Origin: Candidatus Woesearchaeota archaeon
GTDB taxonomy: Archaea > Nanobdellota > Nanobdellia > Woesearchaeales > ARS49
Assembly: GCA_017609645.1 (NCBI GenBank)
Contig: JAFCDQ010000001.1
Span: 372,001-436,000 of the forward strand
Reading direction: 5' to 3'
Length of the DNA: 64,000 nt
Shown here: piece by piece, positions 33,547 to 42,069 of the stretch
How positions within the stretch are numbered: position 1 is the first letter of the stretch
Layout: the number at the start of each line of letters is the position of its first letter
The notes under the pieces: generated by a model
What the model saw: the letters and a program-made list of their open reading frames with translations, nothing else
What the model was told of the DNA's origin: nothing
The model's database searches: none
Made by a program: the position numbers and the translations under genes

Positions 33547-34410
33547 ATGGTAAAATTAAATGAAAAAGAAGAAAAAGCAAGAAAAAAAGTTTGTTTACCT
33601 TTAGATGAATTAGAAACACTAGATGATATTAAAGAAATTGTAAAAGAGTTGAGCCCTTATGTTGGATTGTTTAAAGTAGGAAAAGAATCTTTCACACGAT
33701 TTGGACCAGAAGCAGTAAACTTAATACAAGATAGTGGCGCAAATGTGTTTTTAGATCTAAAATACCATGATATACCAAATACGGTAAGAGGGGCGGCTCA
33801 AGCAGCAACAAAATTAGGTGTTTATATGTTTAATGTGCATGCTTCTGGTGGATTAAAAATGATGCAAGCCGCAAGACTTGGTGTAGAACAAGGAGTTGAA
33901 AAATATGGAACAAAAGCACCAAAAATAACTGCAGTAACAGTATTGACAAGTCTGGACGAAGCAACATATTTGCAAGTATTCCCGCCAACAAACCCTAACT
34001 TGAAAAAAGTGAACTTTACAAAATACATTGATATGAAAAAAGACGATGAAGCATTACAAGAAGCATTTAGAGAATTATTAGATGCGCATGGTTTAACAGG
34101 AATTGTACAAAATCAAGTCTTACATCTTGCAAAGTTAGCTAATGAAGCAAAACTTGATGGTATTGTTTGTTCAGCAGCAGATTTAGGAGGAGCTTTGTGC
34201 TATAGTCTGCCAGAAGGATTTATGAAAGTGACGCCAGGAATTAAAGGACCAAATACTCCTGCAGGAGAAGACCAAAAGAGAGTATTCACCCCAGGGAATG
34301 CTGTTGAAGATGGTGCATCACTCTTAGTGATAGGAAGAGCAATAACTAAAGCAGAGGACAAACCAAAAGCAGCGTATGAAGTTTTGCAGGATATAGCTGA
34401 AAAATTTTAA
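33547..34410 (+). CDS. pyrF: Orotidine 5'-phosphate decarboxylase PyrF
   Basis: 287 residues. It removes CO2 from OMP to give UMP. The catalytic Asp-Leu-Lys-Tyr-His-Asp-Ile-Pro (about 76-83) is intact, and Phe-Lys-Val-Gly-Lys-Glu near 43 is the beta-2 motif. The length and insertions near 125-150 resemble the longer bacterial/eukaryotic-like subfamily rather than the short archaeal one. GAGGTGGG ribosome-binding site; 9 bases after the OPRT gene, so the last two steps of UMP synthesis are coupled. Confidence 0.93.
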   Translation: MVKLNEKEEKARKKVCLPLDELETLDDIKEIVKELSPYVGLFKVGKESFTRFGPEAVNLIQDSGANVFLDLKYHDIPNTVRGAAQAATKLGVYMFNVHASGGLKMMQAARLGVEQGVEKYGTKAPKITAVTVLTSLDEATYLQVFPPTNPNLKKVNFTKYIDMKKDDEALQEAFRELLDAHGLTGIVQNQVLHLAKLANEAKLDGIVCSAADLGGALCYSLPEGFMKVTPGIKGPNTPAGEDQKRVFTPGNAVEDGASLLVIGRAITKAEDKPKAAYEVLQDIAEKF

Positions 34411-34436
34411 ATTAATTTTTTTATTTTATTTTCATA

Positions 34437-35483
34437 ATGCACATAGATCCACATGTACACTTAAGAGATTGGGGAAATAAAGCAGAGTCAATAGACCATG
34501 GACTGATGGTTGCAGAGAGTCAGGGAATTGGCGCTGTCTTTGACATGCCTAATGTTAATCATCCTGAAACAAAACAACCAATCATCTCAACAAAAGAAGT
34601 CGCAGACAGATTAACCTTAGCTTTTAGAGCGAATTCTCCTGTATTTTATGGATTATATGTAGGATTAACAGCAGATAGAGCTCAAATACAAGAAGCAGTA
34701 GAAATATACAATCATTTTCCAAATGTTATTGGATTAAAATTATTTGCATGCGAATCAGTAGGAGATTTAAAAGTTGACAAAGAAGATGAGCAAGATTTAG
34801 TTTACAGAACTTTAAGTGAAGAAAGATTTGATGGAGTTTTAGCAGTACATTGTGAAAAAGAATCATTAATGAAACCAGAATTCTGGAATCCAAAAAGACC
34901 AAAATCACATTCTGAAGCAAGACCTTCATTCACAGAATCATTCTCAGTAAACGATCAAATACAAAAAGCCACAAACAATAATTTTCCAGGACATTTGCAT
35001 ATAGCTCATATTTCAGTTCCTTATTCAGTCGAATTAGTCAAAGAAGCAAAAAAAGATAACAAAATCAGAATTTCTTGCGGAGCAACACCACAGCACATCT
35101 TATTAGACACTGAAGCATATAAACTAAGAAGAAGCATTAAATATAAAGTAAATCCTCCTTTAAGAGGTCCAAAACAAGCAGAAAAAATGCTGGACTATTT
35201 GCTTCACGGTGATGTTGATTATTTAGAAAGTGATCACGCACCCCATACATTAAAAGATAAAATAAAAAAACATATGTCAGGACTTCCAAATCTGCCGTAT
35301 TTTCAATTAATCTTAAGCTTATTAAGAGAAAGAGGATTTACAGATGAGAGAATAGATGAAATTACAAACACAAAAATACAAGAAATATTTGGATTAAACT
35401 TGCCTGAAAAGAAATTAAACATTGGAGGAGATTATTCAAAAGATTATTGTTTTAATCCTTATACACATTTAATTAAGAAATAA
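34437..35483 (+). CDS. pyrC: Dihydroorotase PyrC
   Basis: 348 residues, amidohydrolase barrel. Zinc ligands are visible: His-Val-His-Leu-Arg-Asp (6-11), the lysine of Gly-Leu-Lys-Leu-Phe (about 100), His-Cys-Glu (about 140), His-Ile-Ala-His (about 183) and Glu-Ser-Asp-His-Ala-Pro-His (about 263-269). It closes carbamoyl aspartate to dihydroorotate. It begins 27 bases after pyrF, completing a three-gene pyrimidine unit; the carbamoyltransferase and dehydrogenase genes are not in this window. Confidence 0.93.
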   Translation: MHIDPHVHLRDWGNKAESIDHGLMVAESQGIGAVFDMPNVNHPETKQPIISTKEVADRLTLAFRANSPVFYGLYVGLTADRAQIQEAVEIYNHFPNVIGLKLFACESVGDLKVDKEDEQDLVYRTLSEERFDGVLAVHCEKESLMKPEFWNPKRPKSHSEARPSFTESFSVNDQIQKATNNNFPGHLHIAHISVPYSVELVKEAKKDNKIRISCGATPQHILLDTEAYKLRRSIKYKVNPPLRGPKQAEKMLDYLLHGDVDYLESDHAPHTLKDKIKKHMSGLPNLPYFQLILSLLRERGFTDERIDEITNTKIQEIFGLNLPEKKLNIGGDYSKDYCFNPYTHLIKK

Positions 35484-35486
35484 TTT

Positions 35487-36575
35487 TTATTTTGTTTTTA
35501 TTATATTATCTTGTATTTCAAACATTTTACCTAAGAATTTCTCAACAACATAAATATTCGTCTTAGTATGGTCGCTGATAGTACTGGCTTTGATTTGAGA
35601 ACCAGGCAAGAGAGCCATAAAAGGAATAAGGTTATCAGCAAGATGTTCATCAACACAACAGCCTGAATTAATTTCTTTGATTAACTTATTAGCAGCGCCC
35701 TCACCTACTTTTTCAGCAAGAACTCCTCTCTCGCCAAGATTATCTACGCCAAGAATAACAGGCTCGTCAGGATTAAATTCCTTATTAGTGCTGCACTTAG
35801 CCCATAAAGTAATTCCTGTGCCATCACTTAAAGTATCAACATACTCTTTGTTAATATTAACAGAAGTGTTTAAAGAGGATAATTTTGCATTAGCAGCTGC
35901 AGCGATTCTTTCAGCAACAGTTCTTTGCATTAATCCAGAAGATGCTGTAACATTACCATCAATACTAACAATTTTAGGAGTGTCAACAAGATTAAAAGGA
36001 GAAACAACAGTTGTTAAACTTTTCTTGAACTTATCAAAATCATCAAAAGCATTCCTATCAAGCAAAGGATTAATCTTAACTTCAACAATACCGCCTCCTT
36101 TAGGATAATAACCTCTTTTCTTTACAGTAATAGAAATGTTCTGACAAAATCTCTTAATCTGAGGCTGAATGACATTAATCAGATAGTCTGTAAGAGGACT
36201 CCAAATAACATCTGTTCCGCCAATAATTGTTAATGTATGTTGTTTAGAAGCAAACATCGCGGGCAAAAGAATAGCTTGCAAGAGCAAAGTAATACTTCCT
36301 GCTGTAATTATATCAATTGTTTCATTCTTGCCAACATATTTGCCAGGAATAAAAGTAATCTCTCTACTACCAAGAGTGTCACCAATAGCCTTAGCATTGC
36401 AAATTTTTGCAAGAGCTTTAATTCCAGTAAGATGCTGCTGTTTAACGCCAGGCTTTTCACGCTTAGCTCTGATGTCTGTCATCTTAAATGATATTCCTGT
36501 AATAGTAGAAAGCGCTAAAGCTGTACGAAGCATTTGACCGCCACCACTTCCGTAAGAACCATCTAATTCAAGCAT
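35487..36575 (-). CDS. rtcA: RNA 3'-terminal phosphate cyclase RtcA
   Basis: 362 residues. Using ATP it converts an RNA 3'-phosphate to a 2',3'-cyclic phosphate. The start Leu-Asp-Gly-Ser-Tyr-Gly-Ser-Gly-Gly-Gly-Gln (about 3-13) and Arg-Ala-x-Arg-x-x-Pro-Gly (about 36-43) are signatures, and the adenylated His sits in Ser-Asp-His-Thr-Lys-Thr-Asn near 334. In an archaeon with many tRNA introns, RNA-end metabolism fits, though RtcA is not part of splicing itself. Confidence 0.94.
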   Translation of the reverse strand: MLELDGSYGSGGGQMLRTALALSTITGISFKMTDIRAKREKPGVKQQHLTGIKALAKICNAKAIGDTLGSREITFIPGKYVGKNETIDIITAGSITLLLQAILLPAMFASKQHTLTIIGGTDVIWSPLTDYLINVIQPQIKRFCQNISITVKKRGYYPKGGGIVEVKINPLLDRNAFDDFDKFKKSLTTVVSPFNLVDTPKIVSIDGNVTASSGLMQRTVAERIAAAANAKLSSLNTSVNINKEYVDTLSDGTGITLWAKCSTNKEFNPDEPVILGVDNLGERGVLAEKVGEGAANKLIKEINSGCCVDEHLADNLIPFMALLPGSQIKASTISDHTKTNIYVVEKFLGKMFEIQDNIIKTK

Positions 36576-36613
36576 AAAAAAAGAAAAAGAAAAGAAATAT
36601 AAAAATATTTTCT

Positions 36614-36847
36614 TTATTCAAAGTCTAAATTCTCTAAATCGTCTAACTCTGCTTCTAAGTTATCAAGTTCATCAAGCTCTGTTAGATCAATATCATCGAC
36701 TTCTGCAAAAGCTTCTCCATCAAGGTCTGCAGTAGTGTCAACTTCTCCTGTGACAATAATTTCTTTCTCAGGAGCTGTTTTAGGTTGACAAGCTGCAACT
36801 AACAATAACAGAGACACCAATACTATAAAACCCAAGCTTTTTTTCAT
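36614..36847 (-). CDS. Small acidic lipoprotein
   Basis: 77 residues from the second of two close ATGs; GAGGT is eight bases from it but only two from the first. The signal peptide ends at a lipobox Val-Ala-Ala-Cys (Cys near 20). The mature part is 57 residues, very rich in Asp, Glu and Leu. It lies just downstream of the secreted coiled-coil gene that also ends in an acidic tail, so the two may act together on the cell surface, perhaps binding cations. Confidence 0.65.
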   Translation of the reverse strand: MKKSLGFIVLVSLLLLVAACQPKTAPEKEIIVTGEVDTTADLDGEAFAEVDDIDLTELDELDNLEAELDDLENLDFE

Positions 36848-36870
36848 CGTCATTTACCTCGCTCTGTTAT

Positions 36871-37905
36871 TTATTCTTGAGTCTCCTCAGTATTTAAATT
36901 GTCTGTCTCATCAGTTTCTGTTTCTGCAGTTTCATCTTCTTCTGTTTCATCTTCGTCTTCTGTTTCAGTTTCTTCAGTCTCTTCTAAATCAATACCTTGT
37001 TCTTGAGCTCTTACTCTAGTTTGCCTTAAATTCTTCAAAACAGAATTTAAAGAATTTTTAGATTCTTGCAAAAGTCTATGAGATGCTTTCATCTGTTCTC
37101 TAGCTTGAGCAAGCAAACCTTTAGCGTTCTCGCTTGATTCAGCTTTTGCTTCTTCAAAGAACTTATTAGCTTCTTCAAAAGCAGCTTTAGCTTCTCCTAA
37201 TTTAGAAGTGAATTCACGAACATCAACACTACTTGTGTCAACGCCTTTTCTTTCTAAGTTAGAAATCATTCTCTTAAGCTTTTTATCAAGCAGGTCAGTC
37301 TTCTTGAAAACATTGCCAAATCTTTGCAATTGAGCTTTGTGAAGTTTTAAAGAAACTTTTTCTTTAGCATGTTTCCAAGACTTCTTCATCTTGCCAACAA
37401 CTTCTTTAAGCTGATCTTTATCTTTAATTTCAGTTTGACCTTCAATTTCAGATCCAGCTTCATTTAGATTAGAAATTTCGCCATCAATTACAGCAAGAGA
37501 AGCTTGTTTTTCTTCATCAGAAAGCTTTGATTTTTGAATACTCTTCTTAGCTTTCTCAAGAAATTGAACAGCTCTTCTAGCAGCACTAGCTATTTGATTT
37601 TTAGCCTGTACTTTAGATTCTTTTCTAAGCTGTTTGCAATTTTCAGCATTGTCTCCTTTACATTCAAGCAATCTATTTCTTAATTGACTGGCTTCAGTCT
37701 TTTTTGCTTGAAGTCTGGTCTTCACCTCAGCTTTTTTAGCAGTTGCTTGAGCAACACGTTGAGCTGCGCCTCCTGCAGCTCTTATCTTAAAAGTGCTACC
37801 TTCAGCTTTAATATCTTTACCTGAATTACCTCCTTCATTGCCTGCAAGAACAGGAACGCTGAATATCATAAGCAAAGCCAACATAAGGGCCATAATTTTC
37901 TTCAT
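36871..37905 (-). CDS. Secreted coiled-coil protein with acidic tail
   Basis: 344 residues from ATG 37905, chosen because GGAGG is 9 bases upstream and a classical signal peptide (1-20, ending Val-Leu-Ala) follows at once; the frame extends 71 codons further upstream without signal character. The mature protein is Ala/Lys/Glu-rich helix from 45 to 300, with one Cys pair near 110-118, and ends in about 40 residues of Glu, Asp and Thr. Probably exported or surface-bound. A TATTTATAAATA element is 55 bases upstream. Confidence 0.7.
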   Translation of the reverse strand: MKKIMALMLALLMIFSVPVLAGNEGGNSGKDIKAEGSTFKIRAAGGAAQRVAQATAKKAEVKTRLQAKKTEASQLRNRLLECKGDNAENCKQLRKESKVQAKNQIASAARRAVQFLEKAKKSIQKSKLSDEEKQASLAVIDGEISNLNEAGSEIEGQTEIKDKDQLKEVVGKMKKSWKHAKEKVSLKLHKAQLQRFGNVFKKTDLLDKKLKRMISNLERKGVDTSSVDVREFTSKLGEAKAAFEEANKFFEEAKAESSENAKGLLAQAREQMKASHRLLQESKNSLNSVLKNLRQTRVRAQEQGIDLEETEETETEDEDETEEDETAETETDETDNLNTEETQE

Positions 37906-38072
37906 TTTCAAACCTCCGCGCCTAAGCACAATACCATAATGGGTGAGTTTATTTATAAATACACTTTTACAAAAGTTTTTAGAAAATGCTTTATATGCTT
38001 TATGAAGCTTTATAACGCTTGAATTCAAAAGAATGAGAAGGTTTAAAAATCCTGAGAAATTAGTACTAAAAT

Positions 38073-38741
38073 ATGAGAAAAATAGCAATATTCCTGATTG
38101 TGTTGATACTATGCACATTTAGTGTCGTCGGAGCCACAATTCAGGGCACAGTATATGATATGGGCTTAGATTTAGTAAAAAACACAAAAGTAGAGATAAA
38201 TACCGCTCCAAAACAAATGATGATAGCAAAAGATGGCACTTATTCTTTTAATGCGCCAACAGGTGATTATATTATTAAAGCAGAGTATGAAGATCAAATT
38301 GCAGAAGAAAGCATAACAGTCAGTGCAGAAGGAGAATTTACTTTAGATTTGATATTATTGCCTGAATTTGCAGACATGCCAACAGAAGAAGAATTAGGAT
38401 TCGCAGAAGATTACGATATATACTTTGATGAAACTGGAAAAATGAATCCAATTACTTTTACAATTTTATTTGTAGCATTAATATTGATAGTTGTTTTAGT
38501 TACTTATTATATAAAGAAAAAAAAGAAAAAAGAAAAAGAAAGCAAGAAATTAATGAAAGAAGACAGTGAACACTTATTAGAATTCTTGAAAAAAGAAGGC
38601 GGCAGAGCATTACAAAAAGATATCCGCAAACATTTAGGAATATCTGAAGCAAAAGCATCATTGCTAATAGATGAGCTGGTTGCAAAAGGTAAAGTAGAGA
38701 AAATCAAAAAAGGCCGCGGTAATATTGTCATACTCAAATGA
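38073..38741 (+). CDS. Membrane-bound winged-helix regulator with outer Ig-like domain
   Basis: 222 residues. A signal-like N-terminal helix (1-20), then a carboxypeptidase-regulatory-like beta domain outside (21-95), an acidic spacer, a membrane helix (about 130-150), a Lys-rich linker and a cytoplasmic winged helix-turn-helix (about 160-222; Leu-Gln-Lys-Asp-Ile-Arg-Lys-His-Leu-Gly-Ile-Ser). This order suggests a one-protein sensor that reads an outside signal and acts on DNA. It overlaps the DUF460 gene by ATGA. Confidence 0.78.
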   Translation: MRKIAIFLIVLILCTFSVVGATIQGTVYDMGLDLVKNTKVEINTAPKQMMIAKDGTYSFNAPTGDYIIKAEYEDQIAEESITVSAEGEFTLDLILLPEFADMPTEEELGFAEDYDIYFDETGKMNPITFTILFVALILIVVLVTYYIKKKKKKEKESKKLMKEDSEHLLEFLKKEGGRALQKDIRKHLGISEAKASLLIDELVAKGKVEKIKKGRGNIVILK

Positions 38742-39853
38742 GAAGTGTGTTGGTTATAGGGGTGGACCCTGGCACAACAGTTGGCTGGGCTGCCTTAAAC
38801 AAAAAAGGGGAAGTTGTGAGCATTGGCTCAAGAAAAGGAATCGCACTAGATGAATTAACAGCTTTAATCAGGGAAATAGGCAAAGTAGTGATAGTAGGAA
38901 CAGACAAAGCCAAACTGCCCACATTAGTTAGATCAATAAGCGCAAAATTCAGAGCAAAAACTGTTTGTCCAGGAAGAGACCTAACCAAAGCTGAAAAAAA
39001 AGCATTAACAAATGAAGAAGCATTTCTAAATAATCATGAAAAAGATGCATTAGCAGCTGCAAAATTAGCATTCAAAAGAAAATATCCTTTATTCAGAAAA
39101 GTCAAATCTTATGTAAAAAAATATGATAAACATAACATAGAAGATAAAATACTGGCAAAAGTGCTGAAAACAAACAACAGCATTACTGCAGCTGTCCAAG
39201 AAATAGAGAAAAAAGAAACAGTGAGAGTAAAAGAAAAGAAAACCATTGAAACAAAAACAAAAATTGAAACAATATTACGTAAAGAAAACCTGACTTTAAG
39301 AAAAATGATAAACAAATTACAGCTTAGAGTCAGGGAATTAGATTCAAAGGTCAAGAAAAATACCAAACAAGTTTACAGACCAAAAGAACACTTATTCATG
39401 CAAAAAGACCAAATAATAAACAATCTGCGAACAGAATTAGAAAAAGAAAAAAAAGCATTAACTGATATGAAAAGAAAACAAAAAAAACTACTTAATAGTA
39501 TATTAAATATAAAAGGAAAACAAGTTATTAACTGCCTGCCTAATTTAGGAATGCACGCACTAGAAAAAATTGATTTAAAGAAAAATGAAGTTCTATTTGT
39601 AGAAGATCCAAACTGTTTTAGTGAAAAAGCTGTAGAACAGCTCAGAGAATTAGAAGTTGACAAAGTAATTCATATAAAACCTTTAACAAGGAAAGTAAGA
39701 AAAATACTTCCATTTATTTTTATTCCTGCTAAACATATAGAAATGCAAAGATTTGGAGATTTAGCTTTTATTAGAAAAAAAGATTTACAGCAAAATAAAG
39801 CAGACATATTTCATAAAGTCGTAGAAGAATATAAAAATCAGCGTAAATTATGA
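38738..39853 (+). CDS. DUF460-type protein with RNase H-like N-terminus
   Basis: 371 residues; archaeal DUF460 proteins are often longer. The start Gly-Val-Asp-Pro-Gly-Thr-Thr-Val-Gly-Trp (8-17) is the first acidic strand of an RNase H/RuvC-like fold, and a second acidic site occurs at Asn-His-Glu-Lys-Asp-Ala-Leu-Ala-Ala-Ala (about 98-107). A coiled coil (about 155-265) and a C-terminal domain follow. A nucleic-acid enzyme is likely, but its substrate is not known. The 3' end overlaps the converging NMD3-like gene by 16 bases. Confidence 0.75.
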   Translation: MRSVLVIGVDPGTTVGWAALNKKGEVVSIGSRKGIALDELTALIREIGKVVIVGTDKAKLPTLVRSISAKFRAKTVCPGRDLTKAEKKALTNEEAFLNNHEKDALAAAKLAFKRKYPLFRKVKSYVKKYDKHNIEDKILAKVLKTNNSITAAVQEIEKKETVRVKEKKTIETKTKIETILRKENLTLRKMINKLQLRVRELDSKVKKNTKQVYRPKEHLFMQKDQIINNLRTELEKEKKALTDMKRKQKKLLNSILNIKGKQVINCLPNLGMHALEKIDLKKNEVLFVEDPNCFSEKAVEQLRELEVDKVIHIKPLTRKVRKILPFIFIPAKHIEMQRFGDLAFIRKKDLQQNKADIFHKVVEEYKNQRKL

Positions 39854-40299
39854 AGAAACACATCAAGTTTTGTTACTATTTTTTTGCCGTCTTTTGACAT
39901 TAAAGTAACCATTTTTTTATTAACTTTAACAAGCTTAACTTTTTCACCTAAATAATTGAAATTCTGGCCGATTTTTACAGGTAAAGATCTGAACAGAACA
40001 TTCACTCTATGAACTGCTTTACTGGTAACTCTGCTAAATGTGAATAATTTAGAGCTGACTTTAGTAATGCCAGGGAAAGTCTGCTTAAGCTTTTTGCCAA
40101 GTCTCTGCAAATAATGCTGATCAGTAAGATAAAGATCAACACCGCCTCTAACTTTTTTTAGCTTAGCAATTCTAGATCTTTTATCGCGCACAATTGTTTT
40201 TTTAACCCATTCCAATATTTCGTCAGAACAATCTCTAAGCTGAAGAATTCCTTCAAAATAATCAGGATGCTTGTTTTCGAGTTTGTCAAGAGTTGCCAT
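39838..40299 (-). CDS. NMD3-like protein lacking the zinc-finger domain
   Basis: 153 residues. Tyr-Phe-Glu-Gly-Ile-Leu-Gln-Leu-Arg (about 14-22), Gly-Val-Asp-Leu-Tyr-Leu-Thr (about 52-58) and Val-His-Arg-Val-Asn-Val-Leu-Phe-Arg (about 95-103) match the region after the zinc fingers in archaeal NMD3, a 60S/50S export or assembly factor family. The four Cys pairs of the N-terminus are absent and no upstream remnant is seen. A late 50S assembly role is possible. Confidence 0.65.
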   Translation of the reverse strand: MATLDKLENKHPDYFEGILQLRDCSDEILEWVKKTIVRDKRSRIAKLKKVRGGVDLYLTDQHYLQRLGKKLKQTFPGITKVSSKLFTFSRVTSKAVHRVNVLFRSLPVKIGQNFNYLGEKVKLVKVNKKMVTLMSKDGKKIVTKLDVFLHNLR

Positions 40300-40387
40300 A
40301 AAAACCTAAAATGAGTGGAAAATATATAATAGTTTTGTAATAAAATATACCCAAAGGCTTTTATATCCTAAAAAAGCAGTAAAAAAC

Positions 40388-41005
40388 ATGGCAAAGAAAT
40401 CAGCTTTGAAGAAAATCTGGCACTTCATATGGCATGAAGACAGTATATGGAGCTGGATAGTGAATGTCATACTGGCATTTGTGATAATCAAATTTCTTTT
40501 ATACCCTGGATTAGGATTCGCGTTAGGAACACCTGCTCCAATAGTTGCAGTTGTTTCAGGCAGCATGGAACATGATTTGCCTCTTAGTGGATGGTGGACA
40601 AAAGAAACCTGCTGTGATAACCAATGCACTCTTAAAAAAGTTCATGGAGATTTTTATGAAGAAAAAGGAATAACCAAAGAAGAATTTTCTAATTATCCAT
40701 TTGAATTTGGATTTGACAAAGGAGACATAATGTTTCTCCAGAAAAGAACTGACATAAAAACAGGAGATGTAATTGTTTATAGCATACAAGAAAGGCCAGA
40801 TCCAATAATACATAGAGTTATTGATATTAAAACAGAGAATGGAAAGAATTATTATTTTACAAAAGGAGACCATAACTGTGGAATTGCTTCTTTTGAAAAT
40901 GCAATACAAGAAGAAAACATATTAGGGAAAGCTTCAATAAGAGTGCCATTCCTAGGATGGATAAAAATAGGCTTTGTCGATATAGTAAGTTTATTTACGA
41001 GGTGA
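40388..41005 (+). CDS. Archaeal signal peptidase I
   Basis: 205 residues. One N-terminal membrane helix (about 24-46), then the catalytic Val-Val-Ser-Gly-Ser-Met (Ser near 57) and Ile-Ile-His-Arg-Val (His near 139), the Ser-His type found in archaea and the ER, with Lys-Gly-Asp-His-Asn near 155. It removes signal peptides outside the membrane. A Cys-rich insert (Cys-Cys-Asp-Asn-Gln-Cys, about 74-79) after the serine is unusual. TFS follows after five bases. Confidence 0.92.
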   Translation: MAKKSALKKIWHFIWHEDSIWSWIVNVILAFVIIKFLLYPGLGFALGTPAPIVAVVSGSMEHDLPLSGWWTKETCCDNQCTLKKVHGDFYEEKGITKEEFSNYPFEFGFDKGDIMFLQKRTDIKTGDVIVYSIQERPDPIIHRVIDIKTENGKNYYFTKGDHNCGIASFENAIQEENILGKASIRVPFLGWIKIGFVDIVSLFTR

Positions 41006-41010
41006 TAATA

Positions 41011-41322
41011 GTGCAGTTTTGCCCAAAATGCGGAACAATATTGATGCCACACAAGACAAAGGATAAAGTTGTAGTGAAATGTAAATGCGGCTACAAAAGT
41101 GAGACAGACGATGTTGTTATAATAGAAAAAAGCGAGAAACAAAAAGAAATTGAAGTTATAAACGAAGCTGAAACAATGTATCCTGTAGTTGATGCAGAAT
41201 GTCCAAAATGCGGGCATGATAAAGCAGAATTCTGGACCAGACAAATGAGATCTGCAGACGAACCAGAAACACGTTTCTTTAAGTGTGTAAACTGCAAGCA
41301 CGTATGGAGGGAATATTCTTGA
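41011..41322 (+). CDS. Transcription factor S (TFS)
   Basis: 103 residues from GTG 41011, set by GAGGTG nine bases before it and by the expected Phe-Cys-Pro-Lys-Cys-Gly start. The N-terminal ribbon (Cys-x-x-Cys...Cys-x-Cys) and C-terminal ribbon (Cys-Pro-Lys-Cys-Gly...Cys-Val-Asn-Cys) are complete, as is the acidic dipeptide Asp-Glu in Arg-Ser-Ala-Asp-Glu-Pro-Glu-Thr, which triggers RNA cleavage by stalled RNA polymerase. Confidence 0.95.
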   Translation: MQFCPKCGTILMPHKTKDKVVVKCKCGYKSETDDVVIIEKSEKQKEIEVINEAETMYPVVDAECPKCGHDKAEFWTRQMRSADEPETRFFKCVNCKHVWREYS

Positions 41323-41522
41323 AAGTCATTGTTATTCCCAATGCCGCAAAGACTGAGATTGTTGAACAGAAAAAAGATTATTTGAAAATCCGCTTGAAAG
41401 CTGTGCCTGCTAAAGGGAAAGCAAATGAAGAACTTTTAAAATTCTTGAAAAAAAAGCTTAAAATCAAGGCCAGAATTGTAAAAGGTTCAAGAAATCGAGA
41501 AAAAATTCTAGAAATCTTGTAA
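41319..41522 (+). CDS. DUF167/YggU-family protein
   Basis: 67 residues from TTG 41319, which overlaps the TFS stop (TTGA) and has GGAGG eight bases before it; an ATG at 41304 would remove that site. Lys-Val-Ile-Val-Ile-Pro-Asn-Ala-Ala-Lys (2-11) and Val-Pro-Ala-Lys-Gly-Lys-Ala-Asn-Glu-Glu-Leu (about 30-40) are the family signature. The function of DUF167 is unknown. Confidence 0.85.
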   Translation: MKVIVIPNAAKTEIVEQKKDYLKIRLKAVPAKGKANEELLKFLKKKLKIKARIVKGSRNREKILEIL

Positions 41523-41577
41523 AATTTTCTAATTATTTTTAGTTAATTGTTTAAAAAACAAAAATAACTTAATTTGT

Positions 41578-41811
41578 ATGTCAGAAGTTTTTGTTGTAAT
41601 TGTGGATGAAGTGAAAAGAAAGATATTTGTTGGAAAAGTACATTACAGACTCTTGCGAAAAATTGGAAGAGGAGAATTGTATAAAGATTTAGAAGCATTT
41701 GATCTAGATGAAGGGTATTTAATGATAGATAAAAGGAAGAAAGTTTTAGTTAATGCGCAAAAAGCCTGCAATGTCTGGGCAAAAGGATTTGATGTGTTTA
41801 CGATATATTAG
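41578..41811 (+). CDS. Small hypothetical protein
   Basis: 77 residues, mixed alpha/beta by pattern, with a beta-rich N-terminus and an Asn-Ala-Gln-Lys-Ala-Cys-Asn-Val-Trp helix at the end. A TTTAAAAAA element about 28 bases upstream suggests its own leaderless message. I do not recognise it. Confidence 0.55.
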   Translation: MSEVFVVIVDEVKRKIFVGKVHYRLLRKIGRGELYKDLEAFDLDEGYLMIDKRKKVLVNAQKACNVWAKGFDVFTIY

Positions 41812-41859
41812 AAAGATTTATATAGTCTTTTATACTACATTTATGTAGTCTTGCTGATA

Positions 41860-42069
41860 ATGGTTTATTTCATAGATATTCAACCAACAAGACACTATCT
41901 TGAAGAACATTCGAAAGATGTTCCTTGGGATAAAGTTTTAGAGATTCTTTTTACTACAAAGAATCCTAAACGAAAAGGAACTAAATTTGTAATAGAGAAA
42001 GAAGGTTATTATGTTTTATTTGAGATTAAGAATAATGTTTTGTATGTTATTAATGCTAAGAAAAAATGA
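41860..42069 (+). CDS. Toxin-like small protein (DUF4258/BrnT-like)
   Basis: 69 residues from ATG 41860; a TTG at 41851 lies better for a leaderless start from TTTATATA (41817) and remains possible. An N-terminal helix with Arg-His-Tyr-Leu-Glu-Glu-His is followed by 'Val-Leu-Glu-Ile-Leu-Phe...Asn-Pro' and three beta strands, the pattern of DUF4258/RelE-like RNases. Its stop overlaps the next gene (ATGA), as in toxin-antitoxin pairs. Family assignment is by pattern only. Confidence 0.55.
   Translation: MVYFIDIQPTRHYLEEHSKDVPWDKVLEILFTTKNPKRKGTKFVIEKEGYYVLFEIKNNVLYVINAKKK

Noticed and set aside
37906-38118. 71-codon N-terminal extension of the secreted coiled-coil protein
   Set aside because: It runs through the promoter and ribosome-binding site and overlaps the divergent gene; the signal peptide begins at 37905.
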